NCBI RefSeq assembly: GCF_002263495.1
Contig: NZ_CP022753.1
Coordinates: 4,712,001-4,776,000, forward strand
Reading direction: 5' to 3'
Length of the DNA: 64,000 nt
DNA from: Nocardiopsis gilva YIM 90087
Lineage (GTDB): Bacteria > Actinomycetota > Actinomycetes > Streptosporangiales > Streptosporangiaceae
Part shown: piece by piece, positions 31,836 to 40,401 of the stretch
Layout: each line of letters starts with the position of its first letter
Numbering within the stretch: position 1 is the stretch's first letter
Program-made: the position numbers and the translations under genes
The notes under the pieces: model-generated
The model's database searches: none
What the model was told of the DNA's origin: nothing
What the model saw: only the letters and a program-made list of their open reading frames with translations

Positions 31836-32149
31836 CACGGGGCGCAATTCCCCCTGATCCACATTTCCGTGACGTGCAATTCACGCCGCGCGGCAATCGC
31901 ACTCGGCTCCGCCCGCCACCGAAAAAGAAGAGGCCAGGGGGCGTTGGCCAAATGTGGCCAGGACCTGAATCGATCTTGCGGGAGCCATAGCGCGCACTGG
32001 TAGGTTCATCGTCGAATTCACCGCACGTGAATTCGACGTCGAAAGCGCGGGTCCGACCTGTGACCGTCCGGGCCGCCGATGCGGCCGGGACAGCGAATCC
32101 CCGGGGGAGGACCGTCCCCTCCCCCGGGGTCCGTCGGACATCCGCCGCC
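31836..32149. other. Convergent intergenic region with two inverted repeats
   Basis: 314 bp between the regulator and the MFS gene, without a gene. It contains an 11-bp exact inverted repeat, GTCGAATTCAC (32011-32021) and GTGAATTCGAC (32027-32037), with a 5-bp spacer, and the MFS terminator listed separately. The first repeat may be the regulator's own terminator or a protein site. Confidence 0.45.
32099..32129 (-). terminator. GC-rich terminator of the MFS gene
   Basis: CCCCGGGGGAGG and CCTCCCCCGGGG are exact 12-bp complements around a 7-nt loop, 21 bp beyond the MFS stop. Confidence 0.65.
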
Positions 32150-33754
32150 TTACAGGTGCAGAACGGGCTCGGCCGTGCTGTCGTCCGACCCCTCGTCCAC
32201 CTGCTCCTGCTGCTTGGGCCCCATGAACCACGCCAGCAGGGCCGCGGCGGCCATGACGGCGGCGGCGATACCGAACGACAGGTGCATGCCGTCCAGGAAC
32301 GCCAGGTGGCTGGCGGAGGTCACGGCGTCGGCGACCGCGGCGGACGCCCCGTCCGGGATGACCGCACCGCCCTGGGAGACGGCGCTCTGCATCCCGGCGA
32401 CCTCGTCCGGTCCCGGTTTCGGCAGCCCTGCGGCCGCGAAGTGTCCGGGCAGCGTCCGGGAGACCGTCATCGCCAGCGCCGCCCCCAGGACGGCGGTGCC
32501 CAGTGAGCCGCCGAGCTGCATCGCGGCCTGCTGCATGCCGGAGGCCACACCCGCCAGGGAGACCGGCGCGCTCGTCATGATCGCGGCCGTCGCCCCGGTC
32601 ATGACGAAGCTCAGCCCGACGCCGAGCAGGATGAAGGCGATCGACGTGTACACCCAGCCGATCTCCGGGGTGAGCCGGGCCAGCATCGCCATGCCCACCG
32701 TCGAGGCGACCAGGCCGCCGATGGTCGGCAGCCGCGCGCCCACGCGGTCCACCAGCCGCCCGGCCGGTGTCCCCCAGATCGCCATCATCGCGGTCAGCGG
32801 GAGCAGCTGCAGCCCCGTCTGCATCGGGCTCAGCCCGCTCACACCCTGCAGATAGAAGGTGATGAAGAACAGCGAGCCCATCAGCGCGAGGGCCATGAGG
32901 ATCATCAGCACGGTGCCGATGGAGATCGGCAGCGAGCGGAAGATGTTCATCGGAAGCAGCGGCTCTTCGGCGCGCAGCTCCCACAGCACGAAGGCGACGC
33001 CGAAGACCAGCGCGAGGCCGAGGGCCGTCAGCGTCAGCGGGTGGCCCCAGCCTTCGGCCGGCGCCTCGACCAGAGCCCAGACCAGGGCGAAGATCGCGAT
33101 GCTGAGCAGCACGATGCCCGCCAGGTCGAACTGGGAGCCGGCGTCGGTGGGCCGGTTCGGGCCGACCAGCCACGCGGTCAGGCCGATGGCGGCGAGCGCG
33201 ATGGGCACGTTGATCAGGAAGACCGAGTGCCAGCCGAAGGCCGAGACGAGCACGCCGCCCAGGATCGGACCGGCGGCCGTGGCGCCGCCGAGGAGGCTGG
33301 CGAACACCCCGAACGCCCGGCCGAGCATGTGCGACGGGAAGCCGGAGCGCATCAGCCCCATGGCGGCCGGACCGATCGTCGCGCCGAAGACACCCTGCAG
33401 GATGCGGAACGCGATGAGCACCGCGACGCCCGAGGACATCGCGATCGCGACCGAGGTGAGGGCGAAGCCGACGACGCCGATCAGATACATCCTGCGGTGG
33501 CCGAACCGGTCGCCCAGCTTTCCGGCGGTGATCAGGAAGACCGCCAGGCCGAGGAGGTAGCCGTGGGTGACCCACTGCAGCTCGGCGAGCGAGGCCCCCA
33601 GGTCATGGGCGATGGCCGGGTTGGCGACGGCGACGATCGTGCCGTCGAGGGCCACCATCATCACACCGAACGCTGAGGCCAGCAGCGTCCCCCATGGCCC
33701 GCGCAAGCCCCGCGCGGGTGGCGACGGCGGCGCGTCCGCGGCGATCGTGGTCAT
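32150..33754 (-). CDS. MFS multidrug efflux transporter (DHA2, EmrB/QacA type)
   Basis: Product of 534 aa with about 14 transmembrane segments. Motifs are LDGTIVAVANPAIAHDLG (motif D1), TAGKLGDRFGHRRMYLIG (motif A), RILQGVFGATIGPAAMGL (motif B), GPILGGVLVSAFGWHSVFLINVP (motif C) and a Pro-rich MQTGLQLLPLTAMMAIWGTP. It is a proton antiporter for drugs or other hydrophobic compounds. ATG at 33754 with GGGGGA 9 nt upstream. It is divergent from a TetR regulator gene, with a palindrome inside its promoter spacer, so it is almost certainly repressed by that TetR and induced by an exported compound. Confidence 0.93.
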   Translation of the reverse strand: MTTIAADAPPSPPARGLRGPWGTLLASAFGVMMVALDGTIVAVANPAIAHDLGASLAELQWVTHGYLLGLAVFLITAGKLGDRFGHRRMYLIGVVGFALTSVAIAMSSGVAVLIAFRILQGVFGATIGPAAMGLMRSGFPSHMLGRAFGVFASLLGGATAAGPILGGVLVSAFGWHSVFLINVPIALAAIGLTAWLVGPNRPTDAGSQFDLAGIVLLSIAIFALVWALVEAPAEGWGHPLTLTALGLALVFGVAFVLWELRAEEPLLPMNIFRSLPISIGTVLMILMALALMGSLFFITFYLQGVSGLSPMQTGLQLLPLTAMMAIWGTPAGRLVDRVGARLPTIGGLVASTVGMAMLARLTPEIGWVYTSIAFILLGVGLSFVMTGATAAIMTSAPVSLAGVASGMQQAAMQLGGSLGTAVLGAALAMTVSRTLPGHFAAAGLPKPGPDEVAGMQSAVSQGGAVIPDGASAAVADAVTSASHLAFLDGMHLSFGIAAAVMAAAALLAWFMGPKQQEQVDEGSDDSTAEPVLHL

Positions 33755-33817
33755 GTCGTTCTGTCCCCCTGTCTCGGCACCTTCCACGTGCCCTCGTCCC
33801 CCGGTCAGTACCGGCTC

Positions 33818-33846
33818 AGATTATGTCAGTGACTGACAAGTGGCAA
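33818..33846 (-). promoter_or_regulatory. Sigma-70-type promoter of the MFS transporter gene
   Basis: On the minus strand, TTGCCA (-35, 33846-33841), a 17-bp spacer and TAATCT (-10, 33823-33818) form a good vegetative promoter about 65 bp before the MFS start codon. Confidence 0.65.
33824..33838. promoter_or_regulatory. TetR operator palindrome inside the MFS promoter spacer
   Basis: TGTCAGT-G-ACTGACA is a perfect 15-bp palindrome lying wholly between the -35 and -10 of the MFS promoter. Occupancy by the adjacent TetR protein would block RNA polymerase. A partly related CGCTGACG is 9 bp to the right. Confidence 0.65.
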
Positions 33847-33918
33847 TCGCTGACGTATTTTGACAATCGCCGGGTATCCTCTCTCACGCAGGACGAACAG
33901 CACGGACCGCGAGGAGAG

Positions 33919-34623
33919 GTGGTCACGATCACAACGGTCGACGACACTCCCGGCCTCGGACTGCGCGAGCGCAAGAAGGCGCGCACCCGCGAGGCACTGG
34001 TCGAGGCGGCGCTGCGGCTCTACAACGAGCAGGGCTTCGCCGCGACCACCACCGAGGAGATCGCGGCCGCAGCCGACGTGTCCCAGCGCACGCTGTTCCG
34101 CTACTTCCCCAGCAAGGAGGAGGTCCTCCTCTCCCTCCAAAGCGACATCGAGGAGACCTTCCAGGCCAAGCTGGCCGCCCGCCCCGAATCGGAACCCCCG
34201 TACGACGCCCTGGTCAACGCGCTCACCGACGCATGGCGCGAACTCGACGAACGCGCCGTGGTCGCCCAGCAGACCCTCGTCAGGCTCTGCGGTGAATCAC
34301 CCCAGCTGCTCGCCGCCTACCTGCGACGCTCCAGCGAGCACCAGGAGCGCGTCGTCGCCCTGCTCGCCCGGCGCTCCGGCCTCGACCCCGACACCGATCT
34401 GCGCCCGCGCCTGGTGATGGCGGCCTTCAGCGCCGCCATGCACACCGGCATCATGCGCTGGTGCCACGGCGAGGAGACGCCGAGCGCCGACGACCTCTAC
34501 GACGGGATCCGGGAATGCCTGACGGGCATCGTGCCCGCCCTCACCGAGAACTGGCACACAGCACCCGCGCAGGACACGGCACCGGAACCACGGCCGAGGT
34601 CGGAGCGGGAACACAGCGGCTGA
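33919..34623 (+). CDS. TetR family transcriptional regulator of the MFS exporter
   Basis: Product of 234 aa. The N-terminal TetR domain reads LRERKKARTREALVEAALRL, YNEQGFAATTTEEIAAAADV, SQRTLFRYFPSKEEVLLSL. The C-terminal all-helical domain (residues about 75-210) would bind ligand and dimerise. The last 25 residues are Pro/Glu-rich. The likely start is the GTG at 33919, though GAGGAG lies only 2-3 nt before it; upstream in-frame codons run through the operator. It is divergent from the MFS gene and expected to repress it through the palindrome at 33824. Confidence 0.87.
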   Translation: MVTITTVDDTPGLGLRERKKARTREALVEAALRLYNEQGFAATTTEEIAAAADVSQRTLFRYFPSKEEVLLSLQSDIEETFQAKLAARPESEPPYDALVNALTDAWRELDERAVVAQQTLVRLCGESPQLLAAYLRRSSEHQERVVALLARRSGLDPDTDLRPRLVMAAFSAAMHTGIMRWCHGEETPSADDLYDGIRECLTGIVPALTENWHTAPAQDTAPEPRPRSEREHSG

Positions 34624-34736
34624 ACCGCGTGCTCCTGCCCCCGACATGGACACAGATCCTGTCATCCCACACCCGAGCGGCGCCACTGATTTTTCGCCCC
34701 GTGACGCCCCGCAGGCGCGCGGCGTAGCGTCGGTTT

Positions 34737-35516
34737 ATGGACACTGACGACTACGCATGCATCCTCATCGAACGCGACGGCGGCTACGCCACCATCACGA
34801 TGAACCGGCCCCAGCGCCGCAACGCGCTCTCCTCCGCCCACATGCGGGAACTGATCGCCGCGTTCGAGGAGATCGGCGCGACCGACGCCCTTGGGATCAC
34901 GCTGGCCGCCAACGGCCCCGTCTTCAGCGCCGGACACGACTTCGCCGAAGTCGCCGACGCCGACCACGCCCAGGCGCGGGACCTGCTGCAGACCTGCGCC
35001 CGCCTCATGCGGACCATCCAGTCCGTCCCCCAGGTCGTCATCGCGCGCGTGCACGGGCTGGCCACGGCCGCCGGATGCCAGCTGGTGGCCACCTGCGACC
35101 TCGCCGTCGCCGCGCAGAGCGCCGGATTCGCCGCGCCCGGCGGTAAGGGCGGCTGGTTCTGCCACACACCGATGGTGGCGATCTCCCGCAACATCGGCCG
35201 CAAGCGCGCCATGGAGATGGCGCTGACCGGCGACATCGTGGACGCCGCGACAGCCGCCGAATGGGGGCTGGTCAACCAGGCGGTGCCCGACGACAAGCTG
35301 TACCAGGCCACCCAGGATCTGCTGGAGCGCGCCACCCGCGGCGGGCCGCGCAGCAAGGCGCTGGGCAAGCAGGCGATGTACGCCCAGCTCGACCGCCCCG
35401 AGGCCGACGCCTACAGCTACGCCACCGAGGTGATGGCCGCGAGCAGCCAGACGCCCGAGGCGCGCGAGGGCATAGCGGCGTTCCTGGAGAAGCGCCCGCC
35501 CGAGTGGCCGACCTGA
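34737..35516 (+). CDS. Enoyl-CoA hydratase/isomerase family protein, ECHDC3-like
   Basis: Product of 259 aa with crotonase fold: TITMNRPQRRNALSSAHMRE, VFSAGHDFAEV (oxyanion-hole region), VIARVHGLATAAGCQLVATCDLAVAAQSAGFAAPG, and the tail EGIAAFLEKRPPEW. The pattern AGCQL..CDLAVA..FAxPG..GGWFC.TPMVAISRN is that of mammalian ECHDC3-type proteins, not of hydratase 1: the two catalytic glutamates are replaced (Gln115 and Gly135). Classical hydratase activity is therefore doubtful. It stands alone after the TetR gene, with a terminator hairpin behind it. Confidence 0.85.
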   Translation: MDTDDYACILIERDGGYATITMNRPQRRNALSSAHMRELIAAFEEIGATDALGITLAANGPVFSAGHDFAEVADADHAQARDLLQTCARLMRTIQSVPQVVIARVHGLATAAGCQLVATCDLAVAAQSAGFAAPGGKGGWFCHTPMVAISRNIGRKRAMEMALTGDIVDAATAAEWGLVNQAVPDDKLYQATQDLLERATRGGPRSKALGKQAMYAQLDRPEADAYSYATEVMAASSQTPEAREGIAAFLEKRPPEWPT

Positions 35517-35549
35517 GGTCGCGGCGACGCCAGCGCGGCCGACCCCGAG

Positions 35550-35572
35550 GAGACCGGCCGAAGGCCGGTCTC
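35550..35572. terminator. Bidirectional stem-loop between convergent genes
   Basis: GAGACCGGCC and GGCCGGTCTC are exact complements around GAA. It lies 33 bp after the crotonase stop and touches the stop codon of the opposite membrane-protein gene. Confidence 0.6.
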
Positions 35573-36797
35573 AGCCCCGCGCCGGGCCGTCGGCGCGCGG
35601 CAGCAGCAGGGGGCCGAGGTCGGCGAGCCACGCCAGGCCCCGTTCCAGCGGCCCGCGGCCGACGAGCAGCCGCCACAGCGTCGCGATGACCAGCGAGGCG
35701 ATGACGAACAGCTCCAGCCGGAACGGCGCGACGTCCAGGAAGGACATTCCGAACAGCGCCATCACCACGATGTGCCCGGCGTACAGGGTGAGCGCCATGG
35801 CCCCGGCCGCGGCCAGCGGGTAGAGCACCGCCCCGGCCACGTCGGCGAGCGCCATGCAGCCGACGAGGACCAGCAGCCCGACACCGAGCGCCCCGGCGAT
35901 CTCGAAGCTGGTCCCGCTGTGCGGGGAGGCCACCAGCAGCCACCACACGCTGTCTGTGGGCACCTGGCCGTGCAGGTCGTAGATCTGGTCGACCATCCAC
36001 GCGCTGATTGGACCGAGCAGTGCGGGATCGACACCGCTGAGGTCGGGTCCGGCGTCCGACACCAATCGGGTGAGACCGCCCAGCGGGTACACCAGCAGCC
36101 AGGAGCCCCCGTAGCCGAGCACGGCCAGCCCCGCGCCGGTTCCGGCCAGTCCCAGCCGCACGCGGGGCGCGCTGAGGTCGATGCGGCCGACGGCCATGCC
36201 GGCGATCACGAAGGCCATGAAGGTGCAGGCCGGGTAGTAGCCGGTGAGCAGGAAGTCGGTGAGCCCGCCGATGGAGGACGCGCGGTCGGACGCGAGGTGC
36301 AGCTCGTCGCGCACGACGTACGACACCTGCGGGCCGAGCAGCCCCACAGCGGCCGCGACGGCGGCCAGCGCGGGAGCGCGCAGCTTCAGCAGCGGGAGGG
36401 CGAGGAGGAAGAACCCGGCGTAGTACGTCAGGATGACGGCGACGGGGACGCCCAGCAGGTCCAGGGCGCCGCCGAGCAGAGCCAGCACCACCACCCGCAC
36501 AAGGATGCGCGCGCTCACCCGGTGCAGCGGGGCGCCCGACAAAGGGACGCCGCGCCCCGTCATCAGGGCCAGCGACACCCCCGCGAGGAACGCGAAGAGC
36601 GCGGCGGAGCGTCCTCGGGTCAGGCCGTGGACCGCCTCTGCGGCTTCGACATCCAGCAGGCCGATGGAGCCCACGCCGAGGTGGACGGTGAACATACCGA
36701 AGATGGCGAGCGCGCGGGCGGCGTCGACCCCGGCGATCCTGCCGGGGAGTGCGACGGCCGCCGATTCCGGCGCGGCACCGGATACCTGCTGGGACAC
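35571..36797 (-). CDS. DUF1624/DUF418-type membrane protein (heparan-alpha-glucosaminide N-acetyltransferase-like)
   Basis: Product of 408 aa with about ten membrane segments. The N-terminal RIAGVDAARALAIFGMFTVH and TRGRSAALFAFLAGVSLALM are characteristic of the acyltransferase-like DUF1624 domain. The C-terminal ALTLYAGHIVVMALFGMSFL and GPLERGLAWL belong to DUF418. Such proteins may transfer acyl groups to cell-surface sugars, but no bacterial member near this one is characterised to my knowledge. The GTG at 36797 was chosen because sequence further upstream reads out of the family and enters the palindromic element. It may be transcribed with the upstream acetoacetyl-CoA synthetase gene, interrupted by that element. 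Confidence 0.8.
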   Translation of the reverse strand: MSQQVSGAAPESAAVALPGRIAGVDAARALAIFGMFTVHLGVGSIGLLDVEAAEAVHGLTRGRSAALFAFLAGVSLALMTGRGVPLSGAPLHRVSARILVRVVVLALLGGALDLLGVPVAVILTYYAGFFLLALPLLKLRAPALAAVAAAVGLLGPQVSYVVRDELHLASDRASSIGGLTDFLLTGYYPACTFMAFVIAGMAVGRIDLSAPRVRLGLAGTGAGLAVLGYGGSWLLVYPLGGLTRLVSDAGPDLSGVDPALLGPISAWMVDQIYDLHGQVPTDSVWWLLVASPHSGTSFEIAGALGVGLLVLVGCMALADVAGAVLYPLAAAGAMALTLYAGHIVVMALFGMSFLDVAPFRLELFVIASLVIATLWRLLVGRGPLERGLAWLADLGPLLLPRADGPARG

Positions 36798-36872
36798 GAC
36801 GCCCAGACTAGGGCGTCTCGGGCATCCCTGTCGTCTCCCCCAATCTCCCTGCCGCCCCGCACCCCCGATCCC

Positions 36873-36938
36873 CCGTTGATCTCGGCAATATTGGGGTCTC
36901 ACGGCCGTTTTTTACCCCAATATCTCCGAGATCAACGG
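36873..36938. repeat. Intergenic palindromic element, copy 2 (acetoacetyl-CoA synthetase to membrane protein)
   Basis: Ends CCGTTGATCTCGG and CCGAGATCAACGG, with the inner arms AATATTGGGGT and ACCCCAATAT. The arms pair over 25 bp with two mismatches. The right arm is identical to that of copy 1 over 25 bp, and the loop is the reverse complement of a relative of copy 1's loop. It follows the synthetase stop by about 25 bp. Confidence 0.85.
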
Positions 36939-36962
36939 AGGTGGGGCGGGCGGAGCGCTGCG

Positions 36963-38948
36963 TCAGGAGGTGGAGCGGCCCTGCTCCTGGGCGAGCCGGG
37001 TGAAGAAGTCCAGTGCCTCGGGGTTGGCGAGCGAGTCGCGGCTGGCCACCTTCTCCGGCCGCTCCCCCATCAGGATGCGCTTGACCGGAACCTCCAGGAC
37101 CTTCCCGGACAGGGTGCGCGGGACCGCCGCGATCGCGTGCACGGCGTCGGGAACGTGCCGCGGCGAGCAGTCCTCGCGGATACGGCGCGCGATGGCCTTC
37201 GTCAGCGCGTCGTCCAGCGCCACGCCCTCCCGCACCACCACGAACAGCTCGATGCGCGACCCGCCGTCGGGCTGCGGGACGTCCACCACCAGCGCGTCGA
37301 CGATCTCGTCCAGTGCCAGCACCGCCCGGTAGATCTCGCTGGTCCCCATGCGGATGCCGCCGCGGTTGATGGTGGAGTCCGAGCGGCCGTAGATGATGGC
37401 GGTGCCGCGCTCGGTGATCTCGATCCAGTCACCGTGCCGCCACGTGCCCGGGTACATCGAGAAGTAGCTGTCGCGCAGCCGCTCGTCGTCGGTGTCGCCC
37501 CAGAAGTACAGGGGCATCGACGGTGCGGGCTCGGTCACCACCAGCTCGCCGACCTCGCCGACGACCTCCTTGCCGTCGGGGTCCCACGCCGCGACGGCCA
37601 TGCCCAGCGCGCGCGCCTGGATCTCGCCCTCGTAGACGGGGAGCGTGGGCGCGCCGCCGACCAGGCAGCTGCAGATGTCGGTGCCGCCGCTGGCGGAGAA
37701 AAGCCACAGGTCGTCGCCGAACTCGCGGTAGCACCAGGCGAACCCCTCCGGGCTCAGCGGGGAGCCGGTGGAGCCGATGGCGTGCAACGCGGACAGGTCG
37801 CGGCCCTCGGTGGGGTGGATGCCGTCCTTCATACAGGCCGACAGGTATCCGGCGCTGGTGCCGAAGACGGTGATCCCGGCGCGCTCGGCCAGATCCCACA
37901 GCGTGCCGAGGTCGGGGTGGCCGGGGCTGCCGTCGTACAGCACGATGGAGGCCCGACTCAGCAACACGCTGACCAGCAGGTTCCACATCATCCATCCGGT
38001 GGTGGTGAACCAGAAGACCCGTTCGCCGGCCTGGGTGTCCAGGTGCAGTTCGAGGTTCTTCAGCTGCTCCAGCAGGATGCCGCCGTGCCCCTGCACGATG
38101 GCCTTGGGCAGGCCGGTGGTGCCGGAGGAGTAGAGCACCCACAGCGGGTGGTCGAAGGGCACCGGTTCGAAGGCGAGCTCGGCGCCCTCCCCGGACTCTT
38201 CGAGCTCCTCCCACGTCAGCGTGCCTTCGACGGGCTGCCCGGTCAGGTAGGACAGCACGACGGTGTGCTCCAGCGTGGGCAGTTGCTCGCGCAGGGCGTC
38301 GAGGACGTCGGTGCGGTCGAAGTCCTTGCCGCCGTAGCGGTAGCCGTCGACGGAGAGCAGCACCTTGGGTTCGATCTGCGCGAAGCGGTCGACGACACTG
38401 CGCGCGCCGAAGTCGGGCGAGCACGAGGACCACACCGCGCCGATGGAGGCGCAGGCGAAGAACGCCGCGGTGGTTTCGGGGATGTTCGGCATGTATGCGA
38501 CGACCCGGTCACCAGGCCCGACACCCAGCCGCCGCAGCCCGGCGGCGATCGCGGCGGTGCGCCGCTTCAGCTCGCCCCAGGTCCACTCGCCCAGGACCCG
38601 CAGCTCGGAGGCGTGCCGGATGGCAACGGCGTCGTCGTCGCGGTCGCGGAAGATGTGCCGCGCGTAGTTGAGCTTCGCTCCGGGGAACCACTCGGCGCCG
38701 GGCATCTCCCGTCGCCCGAGCACCCGTTCACAGGGGGTGTCGGCCTGGATGTCGAAGTACTCCCAGATCGCCGACCAGAACCCGTCGAGGTCGGTCACCG
38801 ACCAGCGCCACAGCGCGTCGTAGTCCTCGACCCGCACCCCCCGGTTCTCCTCCACCCACCGGGCGAATGCGGTGATCTGCGCGCGCTCACGCCGCTCGGC
38901 ACTCGGCTCCCAGAGCACCGGTGGCTGGGAATGTGACCGTTGGGACAT
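36963..38948 (-). CDS. Acetoacetyl-CoA synthetase
   Basis: Product of 661 aa, ANL superfamily. The acetoacetate-specific N-terminal domain (ARWVEENRGVRVEDYDALW ... FPGAKLNYARHIF) is present, followed by the AMP-binding core: WVLYSSGTTGLPKAIVQGHGG, GTSAGYLSACMKDGIHP, FSASGGTDICSCLVGGAPTLP and GDWIEITERGTAIIYGRSDSTINRGGIRMGTSEIYR. The catalytic lysine is in RTLSGKVLEVPVKRIL. It activates acetoacetate to acetoacetyl-CoA with ATP, allowing ketone-body or PHB-type carbon to re-enter metabolism. The length fits the family (about 650 aa). ATG with GGAGG about 10 nt upstream. Confidence 0.92.
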   Translation of the reverse strand: MSQRSHSQPPVLWEPSAERRERAQITAFARWVEENRGVRVEDYDALWRWSVTDLDGFWSAIWEYFDIQADTPCERVLGRREMPGAEWFPGAKLNYARHIFRDRDDDAVAIRHASELRVLGEWTWGELKRRTAAIAAGLRRLGVGPGDRVVAYMPNIPETTAAFFACASIGAVWSSCSPDFGARSVVDRFAQIEPKVLLSVDGYRYGGKDFDRTDVLDALREQLPTLEHTVVLSYLTGQPVEGTLTWEELEESGEGAELAFEPVPFDHPLWVLYSSGTTGLPKAIVQGHGGILLEQLKNLELHLDTQAGERVFWFTTTGWMMWNLLVSVLLSRASIVLYDGSPGHPDLGTLWDLAERAGITVFGTSAGYLSACMKDGIHPTEGRDLSALHAIGSTGSPLSPEGFAWCYREFGDDLWLFSASGGTDICSCLVGGAPTLPVYEGEIQARALGMAVAAWDPDGKEVVGEVGELVVTEPAPSMPLYFWGDTDDERLRDSYFSMYPGTWRHGDWIEITERGTAIIYGRSDSTINRGGIRMGTSEIYRAVLALDEIVDALVVDVPQPDGGSRIELFVVVREGVALDDALTKAIARRIREDCSPRHVPDAVHAIAAVPRTLSGKVLEVPVKRILMGERPEKVASRDSLANPEALDFFTRLAQEQGRSTS

Positions 38949-39113
38949 GGTTCAGCGCCTCCGTCAGCTGTGGGCTCACATGACTCTGGGACACATCTAA
39001 CAGCAAACGGTCCCGCGCGATATGTGCTGGGGGCACGTTGTTTCACACCGACGCCGAGCCCGGGCCGCACGGAGGAGGCCGAGGAGCGGGGGAGAGCGAT
39101 CGTCCACCCCACG

Positions 39114-39623
39114 TCACCCGCCGCGGAGCGCGATCCCATACCTCAGCTCGGTGAAGGTAACGCCGTACCTGGTCTTGGAGCGGGTGGCGCCGTCCACGGC
39201 CCAGTCCCTACGGGTGTAAAAGGCGCGGGGACGCTGGTTGTCCTCGGCGGTCCACAGGGTGGCCCAAGCGAATCCCCTGCGGGTGAGATCGCCGAGGGCC
39301 GCGTCCATCAGCCGGTCGGCGGTGCCGGTCCCCCAGGCGGAAGGGTGGACGTAGAACATGTGCAGCTCGCCCGTTCCCGCTCCGGCATCGCGGTCCGCGG
39401 ACGGGCGGGTGAGGGCGAAGCCGGTGATCAGGCCATCGGACTCGCTGACCTGCACCGTGGCCTCGGGTGCCCGGACAGCCTGGACGAACATCTCCTCCTT
39501 GAGGCGTTCGGCCCGCAGTCGCTCCGGCGGGAGGAAATGCGACCATCCGGCCAGCCCCGCCGCGTGGAAGACCTCGCTGAGGCTCAGGCAGTCACCGTGT
39601 CGGGCCGGACGTATCGACGGCAT
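39114..39623 (-). CDS. GNAT family N-acetyltransferase
   Basis: Product of 169 aa. [20 protein letters not shown] at the N-terminus is the usual GNAT opening. LHMFYVHPSAWGTGTADRLMDAALGDL holds the acetyl-CoA loop, with GTGTAD in place of the usual GxGxG/A. ATLWTAEDNQRPRAFYTRRDWAVDGATR is motif B. The substrate is unknown. The start codon lies 32 bp inside the 3' end of bioD, so it is read as part of the bioA-bioD message. Confidence 0.82.
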   Translation of the reverse strand: MPSIRPARHGDCLSLSEVFHAAGLAGWSHFLPPERLRAERLKEEMFVQAVRAPEATVQVSESDGLITGFALTRPSADRDAGAGTGELHMFYVHPSAWGTGTADRLMDAALGDLTRRGFAWATLWTAEDNQRPRAFYTRRDWAVDGATRSKTRYGVTFTELRYGIALRGG

Positions 39624-40401
39624 TCCACCATTCTGGCACCGGTGGCGGCGAGGGCCTGAAGGCGCCGACTGTCGGATGGGCGGGCGCCGTGCCGTGGACG
39701 CGGGCGAATTCGGCGGCGTCCCAGGTGCCGTCGACTTCGGGGGCGAGGGACGCGCGGGCGGTCGCGGCGAAGTCGGGCGGGGAAAGCCGGGTGACGCCCG
39801 ACGGGAGCGCGCCGAGCAGGGGGGCGCCGGCCATTGTGCTCAGTTCCGCCACGTTGCACCGCATGGCGAGGTCCGGGGTAGCGGGCCAGGAGCCGATGAC
39901 GACGCCGGTGCAGGAGGCGCCGCGTGCGCGGATCGCCTCAGCGGTGAGGGCGGTGTGGTTGAGCGTGCCCAGGTCGGGGCGGGCCACCAGCAGGAGCGGC
40001 GCGTCCAGGGCGGTTGCCACGTCGGCGATGGTCGCCTCCTCGGCGTTGAGGCGGACCAGCAGCCCGCCAGCGCCCTCGACGATGACCAGGTCGTGGTCGG
40101 CCCGCAGTTCAGCGACCGCGTCGGCGATCGCCTTCAAAGGGACGCCCGACTCCCCGACGCGGCGGGCTGCCGTGGCCGGGGCCAGGGGGTCGGGGTAGCG
40201 GGCGAGTTCGCGGGGCGTCGTCCCCTGGGCGAGGCGGGCCACCTCGGCGGCGTCCCCCGGCTCCTCGGAGCCCACGCCCGTCTGGGCCGGTTTGAGCACC
40301 GCCACCCGCTCTCCCCACGCCAGCGCGGTGGCGGCGACGGCGGCGGTGACGGCGGTCTTGCCCACCTCGGTTCCGGTCCCGGTGACCACGAGGGTCCTCA
40401 T
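39592..40401 (-). CDS. bioD: Dethiobiotin synthetase
   Basis: Product of 269 aa. The Walker A loop is [20 protein letters not shown], followed by [21 protein letters not shown] (DAPA site), [16 protein letters not shown], and [26 protein letters not shown], the family's core signature. It uses ATP and CO2 to close the ureido ring of dethiobiotin. The C-terminal about 40 residues are an extension beyond the usual about 225 aa. Its ATG overlaps the bioA stop (ATGA). bioB, the last step, is not in the window. Confidence 0.93.
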   Translation of the reverse strand: MRTLVVTGTGTEVGKTAVTAAVAATALAWGERVAVLKPAQTGVGSEEPGDAAEVARLAQGTTPRELARYPDPLAPATAARRVGESGVPLKAIADAVAELRADHDLVIVEGAGGLLVRLNAEEATIADVATALDAPLLLVARPDLGTLNHTALTAEAIRARGASCTGVVIGSWPATPDLAMRCNVAELSTMAGAPLLGALPSGVTRLSPPDFAATARASLAPEVDGTWDAAEFARVHGTAPAHPTVGAFRPSPPPVPEWWNAVDTSGPTR

